This document shows positions 7,992 through 16,123 of a stretch of 52,130 bases of DNA, in pieces (position 1 is the stretch's first letter; the number at the start of each line of letters is the position of its first letter). Origin of the DNA: JBNKHG01 sp050290225. Its GTDB lineage: Bacteria > Pseudomonadota > Gammaproteobacteria > Pseudomonadales > Cellvibrionaceae. Both the position numbers and the translations under genes were made by a program. The notes beneath the pieces are model-generated. The model did not search any database and was not told the origin of the DNA. It saw only the letters and a program-made list of their open reading frames with translations. The stretch lies in the NCBI GenBank assembly GCA_050290225.1, contig JBNKHG010000045.1, forward strand, positions 1 through 52,130, written 5' to 3'.

Positions 7992-8132
7992 ATGACTACC
8001 GATCAAATTGTAAAAAACAGTGTATTCAAGGCGACCTGCGAGCGTGTCTGGCGAGTGATTGGCGAATCAGCGCAGTTCAGCGCTTGATTTGAGGTGGATT
8101 TGAGGGCGCTTTCGTCCGGGGTGAATGGCTGA
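7992..8132 (+). pseudogene. Broken SRPBCC/AHSA1-type gene (5' remnant)
   Basis: From ATG 7992 the frame reads like the start of an AHSA1/SRPBCC protein (IVKNSVFKATCERVWRVI, then ESAQFSA). A TGA at 8085-8087 sits exactly where the family has Trp (FGAWF), and the frame goes on as FEVDLRALSSG before another TGA at 8130-8132. The rest is unrecognisable. So one Trp codon became a stop and the 3' part eroded or was deleted. It faces away from the sigma gene; SRPBCC genes are common companions of ECF/DGPF operons. Confidence rests on pattern memory of the family. Confidence 0.55.
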
Positions 8133-8175
8133 ATGGCAACATTGCCCTACCAGGGCTGACGAGTAAGTTGCCAAA

Positions 8176-8289
8176 TTACAGAAATCCCGGGCTGATAGGG
8201 TCTTTAAAGTCCTGATCGAAACTATCGATACCATGGTGGTACCCGGTGCCTTCTAAAATCAGCGCGAGGCGGCGATTCCACAGGTGACA
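8176..8289 (-). other. Possible 3' gene remnant of unknown family
   Basis: The minus strand has a 37-codon open stretch ending in TAA at 8178-8176 with protein-like composition (RRLALILEGTGYHHGIDS, then DQDFKDPISPGFL). It is closed on the 5' side by a TAA at 8292-8290 and follows the DUF4105 stop at 8326. It may be the tail of a lost gene. I do not recognise it. Together with the broken SRPBCC frame it fills the 7992-8325 gap between genes. Confidence 0.25.
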
Positions 8290-8325
8290 TTACGGATAGT
8301 GCTCCGCCAGAGTCCTCTTTGTCGG

Positions 8326-10230
8326 TTACCAGTAGTGCCCCAACGTTAAAGAAAACGCTTCCGCCCGGTTTCGCTCATAGCCCAGACGCAGGTCCCAATC
8401 GCGTCCCAACCGATAGCGGGCCACTATTGAACGCACTTGCTCTCCCCCTTGGCTGCCGTCAAGGTGCTCCCTGTATTGAAAAGATGTTCTCAGGTTGAGA
8501 TCTTCACTCAATCTGACAACGCCCAACACGCTGGCCTGAAGGTAAAGGTTGCCGTAGTCGAAACGGTTGTCCTGCACGCCGCTGCCCAGGTATCCGGAAA
8601 CGACAGCCCTGTTGCCAACGGCCATGGCGTACCCCTTGTCTGCACTGAGGCGTGCGACAAGGCAGTCGCTTTCGCAGGCGAGGTCGGTCTCCTCCAGGCC
8701 GAGGTTCAGTCGCCAGGAATCGGATTTGTCTCCGGGTAAACCGGTTACGTTGGTGTTGATGCTTTGAACGCCGACCAGCTGCAGTCGGCTGAGTTTCAGC
8801 CGGTCTCCAAAAACTGAAAACTGCACCTTCCCCATGGTCAGTTCGGCGTGGTCGATATGGCCAATGCCGGCGTCCAGATCGTCGTAGTACGCTGGTCTCA
8901 ACGTTAATAACGTACCCGTTCCTCTCCGGGTGTTGTGAACCCCCGCCAGCTGCAACAAGCTGGGTTGGCGCCCCTGGTGAGGTGACTTCGGTGGTCGGCG
9001 GATTGCCGTGCTCTCGCCGGGCGGCAGCTGATACCGCAAGGCAAGCACTTTTCGATAAGCCGCATTGGCATCGTCTTCGGAGAGTGCTTCCGGGTTGCGG
9101 ACAAACTGGTAGTAGTCCAACAGCGTATCCAGAATCTGGTGCTTTGACGGTAAGCTCTCTTCCGAAAACGCCTGGCGCTGCAACGCGGAATTGTCCGCTA
9201 TCACTGTCGCGGCTATGTCCCGTTGTTTGGGGGATAACGCATTAAATCTGCTGTAGAGCCGCGACTGCCTTGAAGGGTGATAGTGCACACTTTTTATCAG
9301 CGGTTGTCCCTGGCGTTCAACCTTGGCCAGGTTCTGAATAAACATTTGTGGTAATACCCAGGCGTCAAATTCAGGGACTACCTGGACCCCGTCGACGATC
9401 TCCAGCAGCTCGGCCATACGATAGGCGCAGTTTTTATTGAGAAAATAGTAGGTATATTCCTGCCCCAGCATTTCCCAGGCATGGGCGAGAATAAACTGAA
9501 CTTCGGCAGGACTTAAATTGAGTTCGTATTCCCACAGATCCCTTAACTCCGTCTCGCCGTAGTTGTGGTTGTGAAAATAATATTTGTTGTGACTGAAGCC
9601 TGAACTGTAGCCGCCGACCAAACCCTTGACGATATAGCTGACCGGATCTTCATTGTCCGGGATTATGGCACCAAAATTAACGCTGACGTCGAGTAGCCTG
9701 GTGTGATTGTTTTCAGATGCAGAGTTAAGTTTGATTAGCGTGTGGCCATAATAGGATGCCGGATTGCCAAGATACCCGGTAGCAAAAACGATGCTGATCG
9801 ACTGTGTATTGCCGTTTAGAGACCACTCATCGTAATCGCTACAGGTGATCTTCGGAAAATCGTTCTCGGACAAATTCAGTTGGCGTTTTAACCAGAGAAA
9901 ACGCGCCGGAAAACGGCACTGGGCATGGTGGTTGAGGTTGTCGTCCGGTTGTTTGGTAAATTCCAGTAGTGTCGCCTCGAGTTCGGCCCCGGGATCGCTA
10001 TTGCCTTTGGGACTGTAGAAAAAATCCCTGGAATTTACCGCACTACTGAAGCTTGAAAAAGGTAAATGACTTTTTTCGTAGTGAAGAAGTTTTAACCATA
10101 CGGGATGTTGCGCCAGAAGGTTGATTTCGTTTTCGGATTTATTCTGGTTGGGTGTCAGGGTGGAAGCCTGCGCAAACAGGGATACGATGAATGCCGAGAC
10201 ACCGGCGACTAACAAGCGAAATCTGGCCAC
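8326..10230 (-). CDS. DUF4105 (Lnb-like) periplasmic domain with C-terminal beta-barrel-like region
   Basis: A 634-residue exported protein. A signal peptide covers residues 1-22 (cleavage near AQA-S). Residues 130-300 form the DUF4105 domain: SYYGHTLIKL with His163 and LNKNCAYRM with Cys268, the expected His/Cys pair of this papain-like fold. The same domain occurs in the Gram-positive lipoprotein N-acyltransferase Lnb, so an acyl-transfer or thiol-hydrolase role on envelope lipids or lipoproteins is a reasonable inference only. From about residue 420 on the sequence alternates polar/nonpolar residues with many Tyr and Arg and ends in a short aromatic strand (LTLGHYW), suggesting an outer-membrane-associated beta structure. 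It lies downstream of the DUF3015 and lipoprotein hydrolase genes on the same strand. Confidence 0.85.
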   Translation of the reverse strand: MARFRLLVAGVSAFIVSLFAQASTLTPNQNKSENEINLLAQHPVWLKLLHYEKSHLPFSSFSSAVNSRDFFYSPKGNSDPGAELEATLLEFTKQPDDNLNHHAQCRFPARFLWLKRQLNLSENDFPKITCSDYDEWSLNGNTQSISIVFATGYLGNPASYYGHTLIKLNSASENNHTRLLDVSVNFGAIIPDNEDPVSYIVKGLVGGYSSGFSHNKYYFHNHNYGETELRDLWEYELNLSPAEVQFILAHAWEMLGQEYTYYFLNKNCAYRMAELLEIVDGVQVVPEFDAWVLPQMFIQNLAKVERQGQPLIKSVHYHPSRQSRLYSRFNALSPKQRDIAATVIADNSALQRQAFSEESLPSKHQILDTLLDYYQFVRNPEALSEDDANAAYRKVLALRYQLPPGESTAIRRPPKSPHQGRQPSLLQLAGVHNTRRGTGTLLTLRPAYYDDLDAGIGHIDHAELTMGKVQFSVFGDRLKLSRLQLVGVQSINTNVTGLPGDKSDSWRLNLGLEETDLACESDCLVARLSADKGYAMAVGNRAVVSGYLGSGVQDNRFDYGNLYLQASVLGVVRLSEDLNLRTSFQYREHLDGSQGGEQVRSIVARYRLGRDWDLRLGYERNRAEAFSLTLGHYW

Positions 10231-10295
10231 TTGATTATTCGTATAAAGGGAGGGGAAGATGGGAGCTGTCGACCCGTGGATCGACAGCGGGAGAC

Positions 10296-10802
10296 TTAAG
10301 CAGAGCAGCTGTTGCCGGCTGCGGTGTTTACAGCGTTGTAATAATCAGATGCCTTTTCGATCTGGCTCTTATTGGTGTAGTTGGCCTGGCTGACGTTGGT
10401 AGCCATATTCTTGCGAACTGTAGAGATCATTGTTCCATGGGCGGACGCCTGGCAACCGAGGACGTCGAACATCGCAGTCAGGTGCGCGCCCTGCCCCTTG
10501 GCGGTTTCTTCTGCCAGGTTGTCGTAATTCTCAAGGATAAACTGAGCGGTGGCGACGTCCTTGGCGTTACAGGTCTCAGGACTGGCGGTGGCCGAGGTTA
10601 CGGCGGTGGTGCCGACGTCCCAGATCACATTGGAGATTACGGCAGCCCAGTGGGTTTTGGGGAACAGTGCCGCACCGATGCCACAATGAGTAAAGGGGTT
10701 GGGGCCTGAGCCCGCGGCCTTCTCTTCAGCACTTACTAGGGGAGCGGTAACGGTGACAGCGGCGGCCAGGATAGCTGCCGAGATGGACTTAACTGCTCTC
10801 AT
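10296..10802 (-). CDS. DUF3015 family secreted protein
   Basis: A 168-residue protein with a cleavable signal peptide (LAAAVTVTAPLVSAEE) followed by the DUF3015 core: NPFTHCGIGAALFP, WDVGTTAVTSATASPETC and a late Cys pair around VLGC and NSC, which may form disulfides in the periplasm. Function unknown. Its ATG overlaps the stop of the hydrolase gene by 4 bases (10799-10802), so the two are cotranslated. The DUF4105 gene follows 65 bases later. Confidence 0.85.
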   Translation of the reverse strand: MRAVKSISAAILAAAVTVTAPLVSAEEKAAGSGPNPFTHCGIGAALFPKTHWAAVISNVIWDVGTTAVTSATASPETCNAKDVATAQFILENYDNLAEETAKGQGAHLTAMFDVLGCQASAHGTMISTVRKNMATNVSQANYTNKSQIEKASDYYNAVNTAAGNSCSA

Positions 10803-11728
10803 TGATACATTCCTTTATCTGCTAGTTTTGAGCAGTCGACATTAGCACAATATGTGATTTTATCAAGCTTCCGTTTTTTCTTCGGAGACGTCAAAAAAGT
10901 GACTAGTTGTTGGCGGTGAATATTCTTTGAAAAGGTCGCTATATGAGAACCATCGGTTGTGATCAGCGATTTTGGCTTTCCCGCTTTTTCGAAAAGCTTT
11001 TGACTGTGGTCGATGGGCACGATGCGATCGTTAACGCTGGCGAATACCAGCAAGGGACGGGGACTGATGCCCGCAATGACCTCTATTGGACTAAACTGAT
11101 CGGAAAATAACCAGCTGAGCGGGTGCTGTAATGCCCAGGTCAGCCAGACACTGCCGAGTTTGTCGCGGGCGATTTCACGATAGCTGTCGAACGGTGCATC
11201 GAGTACCAACCCCTGGATATGCCATTCAGGGTGTATGCCGACGCTGTAAGCGGCCAGGCTGGCGCCGAGACTCTGCCCCATGACGAACAGTGGTAACTCG
11301 CTGTTATTGCGTTCTTCGAGCCACTGAAAACTGGCGCGAACATCTTCAATGATCGCGGGCAGGCAGGGCTCTCCCTGGGATTTGCCGTAACCGCGGTAGT
11401 CAATCAGCAATACTTCATAGCCAAACTCTGGTAGCCAATACACATTTCTCACATGCGTGCTGATATTTTCGGCGTTACCGTGCAGGAATAGAATTCGGCC
11501 TTTTACAGTCGATTTGGGTTTTAACAGCCAGTTGTGGAGGACGATGCCATCGTTGGTGGTGATGTTAACCACTTCATAGTCTATGCCGCCGTCGTCCGGA
11601 GTTAATAAAAGCTGTGATTGAGGGTAGAAAAATACGCTGTTACAGCTGCAGGCGGATATTAGAAACATGGAAATAGCTACACCTATGCCCTTTGCGAATG
11701 CTGCGATACTGTCCCTTGTAATTTTCAT
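10799..11728 (-). CDS. Alpha/beta hydrolase lipoprotein
   Basis: A 309-residue alpha/beta hydrolase of the BEM46-like type. A lipobox LISAC with Cys27 predicts membrane anchoring. Oxyanion loop FLHGNAEN near 81-88; nucleophile Ser153 in GQSLGA; acid Asp234 in VNDRIVP; His262 in DGSH. The catalytic triad is complete. Substrate unknown, probably an envelope ester or thioester. It is first in a likely operon with the DUF3015 and DUF4105 genes. The last 30 residues (KKKRKLDK then Cys-containing tail) extend past the usual fold. Confidence 0.88.
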   Translation of the reverse strand: MKITRDSIAAFAKGIGVAISMFLISACSCNSVFFYPQSQLLLTPDDGGIDYEVVNITTNDGIVLHNWLLKPKSTVKGRILFLHGNAENISTHVRNVYWLPEFGYEVLLIDYRGYGKSQGEPCLPAIIEDVRASFQWLEERNNSELPLFVMGQSLGASLAAYSVGIHPEWHIQGLVLDAPFDSYREIARDKLGSVWLTWALQHPLSWLFSDQFSPIEVIAGISPRPLLVFASVNDRIVPIDHSQKLFEKAGKPKSLITTDGSHIATFSKNIHRQQLVTFLTSPKKKRKLDKITYCANVDCSKLADKGMYQ

Positions 11729-11864
11729 AGGATGTCCCTTTGGGGAGGTTGGTCTCTGGCTTTATCTCACTAGAAGTATAGACATCCTGGTTTTTGATCA
11801 ATTAAAGGGTGTGATCGAGCTTATCGGTTATTGAAAAAAGGGCGGCGGCGATGGGTTGCTGATA

Positions 11865-12003
11865 CTGGACATTCACACAAAATGTGCTAACAGATGACGA
11901 TCGATACACCTCTGCTTTTATTGCATGGGGGAATGCTGGTGCAGGACATCCACACAAATAGTGCCAGCCGATGACAATCGATACCCCTGCGCATATATTG
12001 CAT
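11865..12003. repeat. Imperfect 62-bp direct repeat, 77-bp period
   Basis: 11865-11926 and 11942-12003 can be aligned without gaps over 62 bases with about 13 mismatches (near 79 percent identity). Both copies share GGACAT, CACACAAA, GATGAC, ATCGATAC and end in ATTGCAT. They fill the roughly 370-base gap between the hydrolase and the DUF1704 gene. I see no credible gene here; a minus-strand frame over both copies has no recognisable content. Possibly a diverged intergenic repeat family or binding-site array. Confidence 0.75.
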
Positions 12004-12101
12004 CGAACAAGGATCCGGGTAAGTGCGCGGGGAAGCAGGGTCCAGTTTACCGACGCGAGCTGACCACTCCGGGTTATTCCGCGGGAGTGCGGACCAGAGC
12101 A

Positions 12102-14102
12102 TCAACCCCGAATACAGCTCACCAGGTAATCCATAATCGGATTTTCGGCGAGCTGGTGAATTTCATTCAACAATCGCGGTTTATGCTGTGGCGGTTTGAG
12201 GATTTCCCTGGCCAGCAGTCCATCCAGGGTATCGATAAAGCGGCTACTGGTTTTGCCGGTAAAGAGGGAGGCGATATCGCGGCTGCGAGCCAGCAGCAGC
12301 ATATCGTGGAACCCTTTCAGGTAAAGGAAATCCTTGGTAAAGCCGCCGCCGCGAAATACACGGGTGGTCAGGTTGAACGCCTGGTCGGCATTGAGCCCAT
12401 GTTCATTGGTCAGGCGGCTGTAAACCACATGGAAGCTCATGCCGCTGCACATCATTTCCACCGCCAGTACCCGCAGGCCGAGGAACTTGAGCCGCTGGAG
12501 ATTGATATTGCCCGAGTAGTACTCCGCCAGGATCGCCAGCCCCTCCTGGGTGTAGGTGTTCCCCGGCAGGCCCAGGGTCAGTACCTTGAGCGGTTGTGCG
12601 CGGGCGTTGAGGGTCGTGGCCATATGGACCCCCAGCTCGTGTTCCACCAGCGCGTTGAATTCCGTGGGCGAGAGAAACGCGCTCTTGTTAATGAGCAGTG
12701 CCCGGCGGTTGTTGTCGACCATGGCCTTGGCCACAATGCGGCTGGATAGCTGAACCCTGCACGGGTATCCCAAGCGCTCAGCGGTTTCCTCGAAGCGGTG
12801 CTTCGCCTCTTGCGCGGTAATACTTTTCGCTTCCACCACCTGGTTTGGCAGCTCAGTCGCGTGGAGCAGGAATTCAGCATTGGCTTTGTCGTTGGGACTG
12901 GGTTCGCCGTAGTATCGCAGGGAGTTGTATAAAAACTGTGGTGTGCCCACTGTCGACAGTAACTCGATTTTGGTGGCAAAGCTGTCGACCACCTGCCGAT
13001 AGAGTTCCCGCAGGGGTGGATCACTGATCTCCGAGACCGGCAGTTTGTAGAGTTTTTCCCGAAATTCAAACGGGTCCAGTCGCAGCTGCCGGTAGTGGAA
13101 ACCGGGTTCGTAGCCTCGCCGGCCGAGAAAGCGGCGCTTTTCCTGCTGCAGGTTTATCGGGTTGACGTAGTGCAGGGTGTCGATGCTCTTGGCCAGTTTG
13201 AATAATGCGCGATCGACCTTGACGGCGACGAGGTCGAGGTTCGACGCCACCAGGTTTTCGGGTTTGAGTTTGGTTTTGCCGATGCGGCGGCTGAAGGCGG
13301 CGGCGACGTCGAGGATGGCGTGGTGCAGTCCCTGTTGCAGTTGCTCCAACACCAGGGGATAGCGCTCGCCGGACTCCTCGTCCATATACACCTTTTTCAC
13401 TTCCAGCGGTACGGTCAGGGCATTGGGAAAATGTGCTTTGACGTAATGGGCCTGATAGCCCAGACCCTTGAATACGGTATCGCGTTTCACGTCGGTGTCG
13501 AGGTTGGGCAGCGTTATCGCCCGCAGCGATTTCTCGAACAGGCTGATCAGGCGGCCCCAGCGGTGCAAGTCGATTTGCGCCGTGCCGATATTGAACACCG
13601 GGGCCTGCGGGTATGGGCGAACTTTCCAATTGTAACTGTGTACATCGATCAGCAGGCAGTTGCCAAAGCGACTGCTGATGGCGCTGACCAGGGCGTGCAG
13701 AATGCGGTAATAGCGGCGGTGTTTTTCGACGCTGTGCCGCTGCTGGGTTTTGGTCGGCTCGCGGCGCCAGATCCGCTGTTCCCAGGCGGTGGTATAGATG
13801 CAATTGTGTTCGTCGCGGTTAAGGTCGTATTCGTAACGCGAGTCGTGCGCTACCAGTGTGATGGGAAAGGAGTCGATAAACTCGTCGGTCCAGGGATCCT
13901 CCTCCCGCAAACGTTCGGAATCGTCCAGCAGGCAGCGTTGCTCGAGTTCGGGACGCAGTTGATGGCCGGCGTGAATGGCGGTGCACAGGTAGGGCAGGTA
14001 TTCCTGAATGGTGATTCGCAGAGAGCCGTCGTCCAATTCGGCGCTAAAGGTTTCTCCCGTTTCGATGCGTGAAAGGACTTCAGCCTCAGACAGCGTCAGC
14101 AT
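12102..14102 (-). CDS. Fusion of N-formylglutamate amidohydrolase-like domain and DUF1704 (QEGLA) metallopeptidase domain
   Basis: A 666-residue two-domain protein. Residues about 40-270 resemble N-formylglutamate amidohydrolase (LVAHDSRYEYDLNRDEHN and LLIDVHSYNWK supply His/Asp metal or substrate positions). Residues about 320-660 are DUF1704, the 'flavohemoglobin expression-modulating QEGLA motif' family, with VEHELGVHMAT near residue 485 and TQEGLAILAEYY near residue 518. HExxxH plus the following Glu is the zinc site of the eukaryotic DUF1704 tubulin tyrosine carboxypeptidase MATCAP, so a carboxypeptidase-type activity is expected. It overlaps the upstream ATP-grasp gene by 17 bases. The ligase plus peptidase pairing suggests building and trimming of an amino-acid or peptide tag. 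Confidence 0.9.
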   Translation of the reverse strand: MLTLSEAEVLSRIETGETFSAELDDGSLRITIQEYLPYLCTAIHAGHQLRPELEQRCLLDDSERLREEDPWTDEFIDSFPITLVAHDSRYEYDLNRDEHNCIYTTAWEQRIWRREPTKTQQRHSVEKHRRYYRILHALVSAISSRFGNCLLIDVHSYNWKVRPYPQAPVFNIGTAQIDLHRWGRLISLFEKSLRAITLPNLDTDVKRDTVFKGLGYQAHYVKAHFPNALTVPLEVKKVYMDEESGERYPLVLEQLQQGLHHAILDVAAAFSRRIGKTKLKPENLVASNLDLVAVKVDRALFKLAKSIDTLHYVNPINLQQEKRRFLGRRGYEPGFHYRQLRLDPFEFREKLYKLPVSEISDPPLRELYRQVVDSFATKIELLSTVGTPQFLYNSLRYYGEPSPNDKANAEFLLHATELPNQVVEAKSITAQEAKHRFEETAERLGYPCRVQLSSRIVAKAMVDNNRRALLINKSAFLSPTEFNALVEHELGVHMATTLNARAQPLKVLTLGLPGNTYTQEGLAILAEYYSGNINLQRLKFLGLRVLAVEMMCSGMSFHVVYSRLTNEHGLNADQAFNLTTRVFRGGGFTKDFLYLKGFHDMLLLARSRDIASLFTGKTSSRFIDTLDGLLAREILKPPQHKPRLLNEIHQLAENPIMDYLVSCIRG

Positions 14103-15129
14103 CTTCGATCACCTTGCGAAACTCGCTCTTTCGGCTAATGACCAGATCCTTGGCGTGAACCACGCTCTCCACAAAATCGATGACATTGCGTTGCAGGCGG
14201 CAGCGATTCAATTTGTTGATTCTGGCGATGCCGCCGGGGCTCAACACGTTCACCTCGATAAGTTTTCCGCCGATGACATCGATGCCGGTAAAATAGAGGC
14301 CGTCGCGCACCAGCTTGGGCCCGATATGGCGACAGAGTCTTTTCTCGTGTTTGCTGAGCTGGTGTTTGATCACCGTGCCGCCGGCGTGCACGTTGGCGCG
14401 TAGATCGCCGCTGGCGGGCACGCGGCGCATGGCACCGATCGGTTCGCCGTTCAGCATCAGGATACGTATGTCCCCCGCTTCGGCACCGTGAACGTATTCC
14501 TGCAAGATGACGTAGTTACCGCCGTGGTTGCCATCGCCGCCGATATAAAAATCCAGTAGCGAGCGAACGTTGTCGCTGGCGCTCTGCTCCAGAACAATGA
14601 CGCCGCGACCGCCATACCCGGTCAGGGGCTTGAGAATCATCTTTTCGCTGGCGGACTCGCGGATGATGCGCTCCAGGTAATCCCGGTTCTTTGAGACATA
14701 GGTGGTGGGGATAAACTCACTATGGGCATCCGGGAACGACGAGGTATAGAGTTTGTTGTTGGCAACGCGCAGGCCGTCGATGTCGTTCATGATAAACGTG
14801 TCCGAACGCACCGAGTCGAGGAAGTTGAGCGCCAGGTTATCGAGGGGCGGGTTGTCGCGCATAATGATGGCGTCGAAACCGGACAGGGGCAACTGCGCGC
14901 GCCGGAACTCGACCTGGCGATGGAAGGTCACCATGTTGGGACTGATTTTGTTCCGGCGTACCACCACATCGCAGAAAGCGCTGGCCACACTGCCGCGGAT
15001 GGTGAGGTTACTGGTGCTGGTGATGGCAACGGTATGACCGCGGCACACGGCTTCGTGAATTAGCCTGATTGTGCTGTCAGACTCCGGTGAAATTCGACTC
15101 CAGGGGTACATGATAAAGCACAGTTTCAC
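14086..15129 (-). CDS. ATP-grasp ligase, glutathione synthetase/RimK-like
   Basis: About 347 residues. The ATP-grasp core shows the ATP-binding Lys and glycine loop (MILKPLTGYGGRGV), a QEYVHGAEAGDIR segment and the metal-binding end (FTGIDVIGGKLIEVNVLSPGG). Enzymes of this branch join a carboxylate to an amine through an acyl phosphate. The GTG at 15129 is preferred (VKLCFIMYPWSR, with GGAGA just upstream); the frame continues 30 codons further without a matching start. It is encoded directly before, and overlapping, the amidohydrolase/DUF1704 gene. The true substrates are unknown, and glutathione synthesis itself is unlikely in this context. Confidence 0.88.
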   Translation of the reverse strand: MKLCFIMYPWSRISPESDSTIRLIHEAVCRGHTVAITSTSNLTIRGSVASAFCDVVVRRNKISPNMVTFHRQVEFRRAQLPLSGFDAIIMRDNPPLDNLALNFLDSVRSDTFIMNDIDGLRVANNKLYTSSFPDAHSEFIPTTYVSKNRDYLERIIRESASEKMILKPLTGYGGRGVIVLEQSASDNVRSLLDFYIGGDGNHGGNYVILQEYVHGAEAGDIRILMLNGEPIGAMRRVPASGDLRANVHAGGTVIKHQLSKHEKRLCRHIGPKLVRDGLYFTGIDVIGGKLIEVNVLSPGGIARINKLNRCRLQRNVIDFVESVVHAKDLVISRKSEFRKVIEDADAV

Positions 15130-15284
15130 GGCGTCTCCATGGGTCGACAGTAGGTTTGCGCCCTGTTTTCCGGCGCCACTGGTGTAATTTCCGCGAAATG
15201 TATATTGCGCCAAAGCCACAGTACATAAATATATTTTGTTTGATTTAATAAGTATTTTTGATCGATCAGGGCGGCTTGGGTGGT

Positions 15285-15304
15285 AATAATAAAAATTTAT
15301 TATT
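15285..15304. repeat. AT-only palindrome upstream of the ATP-grasp gene
   Basis: AATAATAAAAATTTATTATT is a 9-bp-arm palindrome with a 2-base centre. It lies 155 bases upstream of the GTG start of the ATP-grasp gene, in the 374-base gap (15130-15503) to maoP. It could be an operator or an easily melted promoter element. Confidence 0.55.
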
Positions 15305-15343
15305 GTGTCGATTGACAGTTTTTTTTGTGCTTACGCGCTGCGA

Positions 15344-15373
15344 CTTCTCCCGGCGGAGGACAGTCGGGAGAAG
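15344..15373. repeat. Perfect 9-bp inverted repeat in the maoP/ATP-grasp gap
   Basis: CTTCTCCCG at 15344-15352 pairs perfectly with CGGGAGAAG at 15365-15373 around a 12-base loop. It lies 130 bases downstream of the maoP stop. No run of T follows on either strand in the right position for an intrinsic terminator, although an 8-T run lies at about 15319-15327. It may be a factor-dependent terminator structure or an operator. Confidence 0.5.
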
Positions 15374-15503
15374 GACGCTCGGAAAAAGTCACGCTAATGG
15401 CAGGTCGGACAGCGGTGCTGGCGCCAGTGGGAAAGTAAAGCGACGACGCGGGAAGCTGTGATCGGTTCCGTTAAGCCATCGCGATGACTAATTCATCAGG
15501 CTC

Positions 15504-15863
15504 CTAGAGTGATATGTCGGACAGATCGTCAGAAATTTCGCTTGGGATCTCCTGGGCTGACATACCGCTGGCCATAATCATCGACGGAATACGCGCGGAC
15601 TTGCGGGTCCTGGTCCAGTATTTGAGCCAAACCCTCTCAAGGTCTGTTTCCGGGCTTTGAGCGCCGTTGGCGACTTCGACCAGCCGCAGGTCGCTGTCAC
15701 TGGGATCGATGACATCGCCCTCCATCAGCGCCTTGCAAAGAGCCCCATGGCTGCTGAGTAGCATACATTGACGTATGGAAAAGTCGCCGGACTTTTCCAG
15801 TCCGTAGGGGTAATGGATGGGGTCGTGAAAAGTGCGGGATAGAAAATAGTCTCTGCTTCTCAT
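15504..15863 (-). CDS. maoP: MaoP/DUF413 family protein
   Basis: About 119 residues with the DUF413 pattern: a start of SRDYFLSRTFHD and YPYGLEKSGDFSIRQC, a central LLSSHGALCKAL, and a late LERVWLKYW. E. coli MaoP organises the Ori macrodomain by acting with the maoS DNA site. The ATG at 15863 (AGGAAA upstream) fits the family length of about 112 residues; an upstream ATG at 15932 would add 23 residues unlike the family. It is divergent from hdfR, the same arrangement as in enterobacteria, which supports the call. Confidence 0.88.
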   Translation of the reverse strand: MRSRDYFLSRTFHDPIHYPYGLEKSGDFSIRQCMLLSSHGALCKALMEGDVIDPSDSDLRLVEVANGAQSPETDLERVWLKYWTRTRKSARIPSMIMASGMSAQEIPSEISDDLSDISL

Positions 15864-16123
15864 CTTCAGGTTTCCTGCGACAACTGTGGCAAACAACTGG
15901 ATTATGGTCTTTCGTTTGCGGGATGCCATCAAATTAAATTTTTATTCATCATCAAACTTTTTTATAGAACCGATCGCTGTAGGTGCCGTAGTTTTTATTC
16001 CTCAATACTCGACAACGACGCAACCGGATAACTTGGCACGGAAATAAACGGATGCTAATGTCAGCGTCACCCGGACGGCTTGGCACTATTCACCCGGACC
16101 GCTGGGATTATTAGAGATGTGCA

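Noticed and set aside
11887..12105. Minus-strand 72-codon frame over the direct repeat
   Set aside because: Low-information, Cys/Ser/Arg-rich peptide with no start signal; explained by the repeat.
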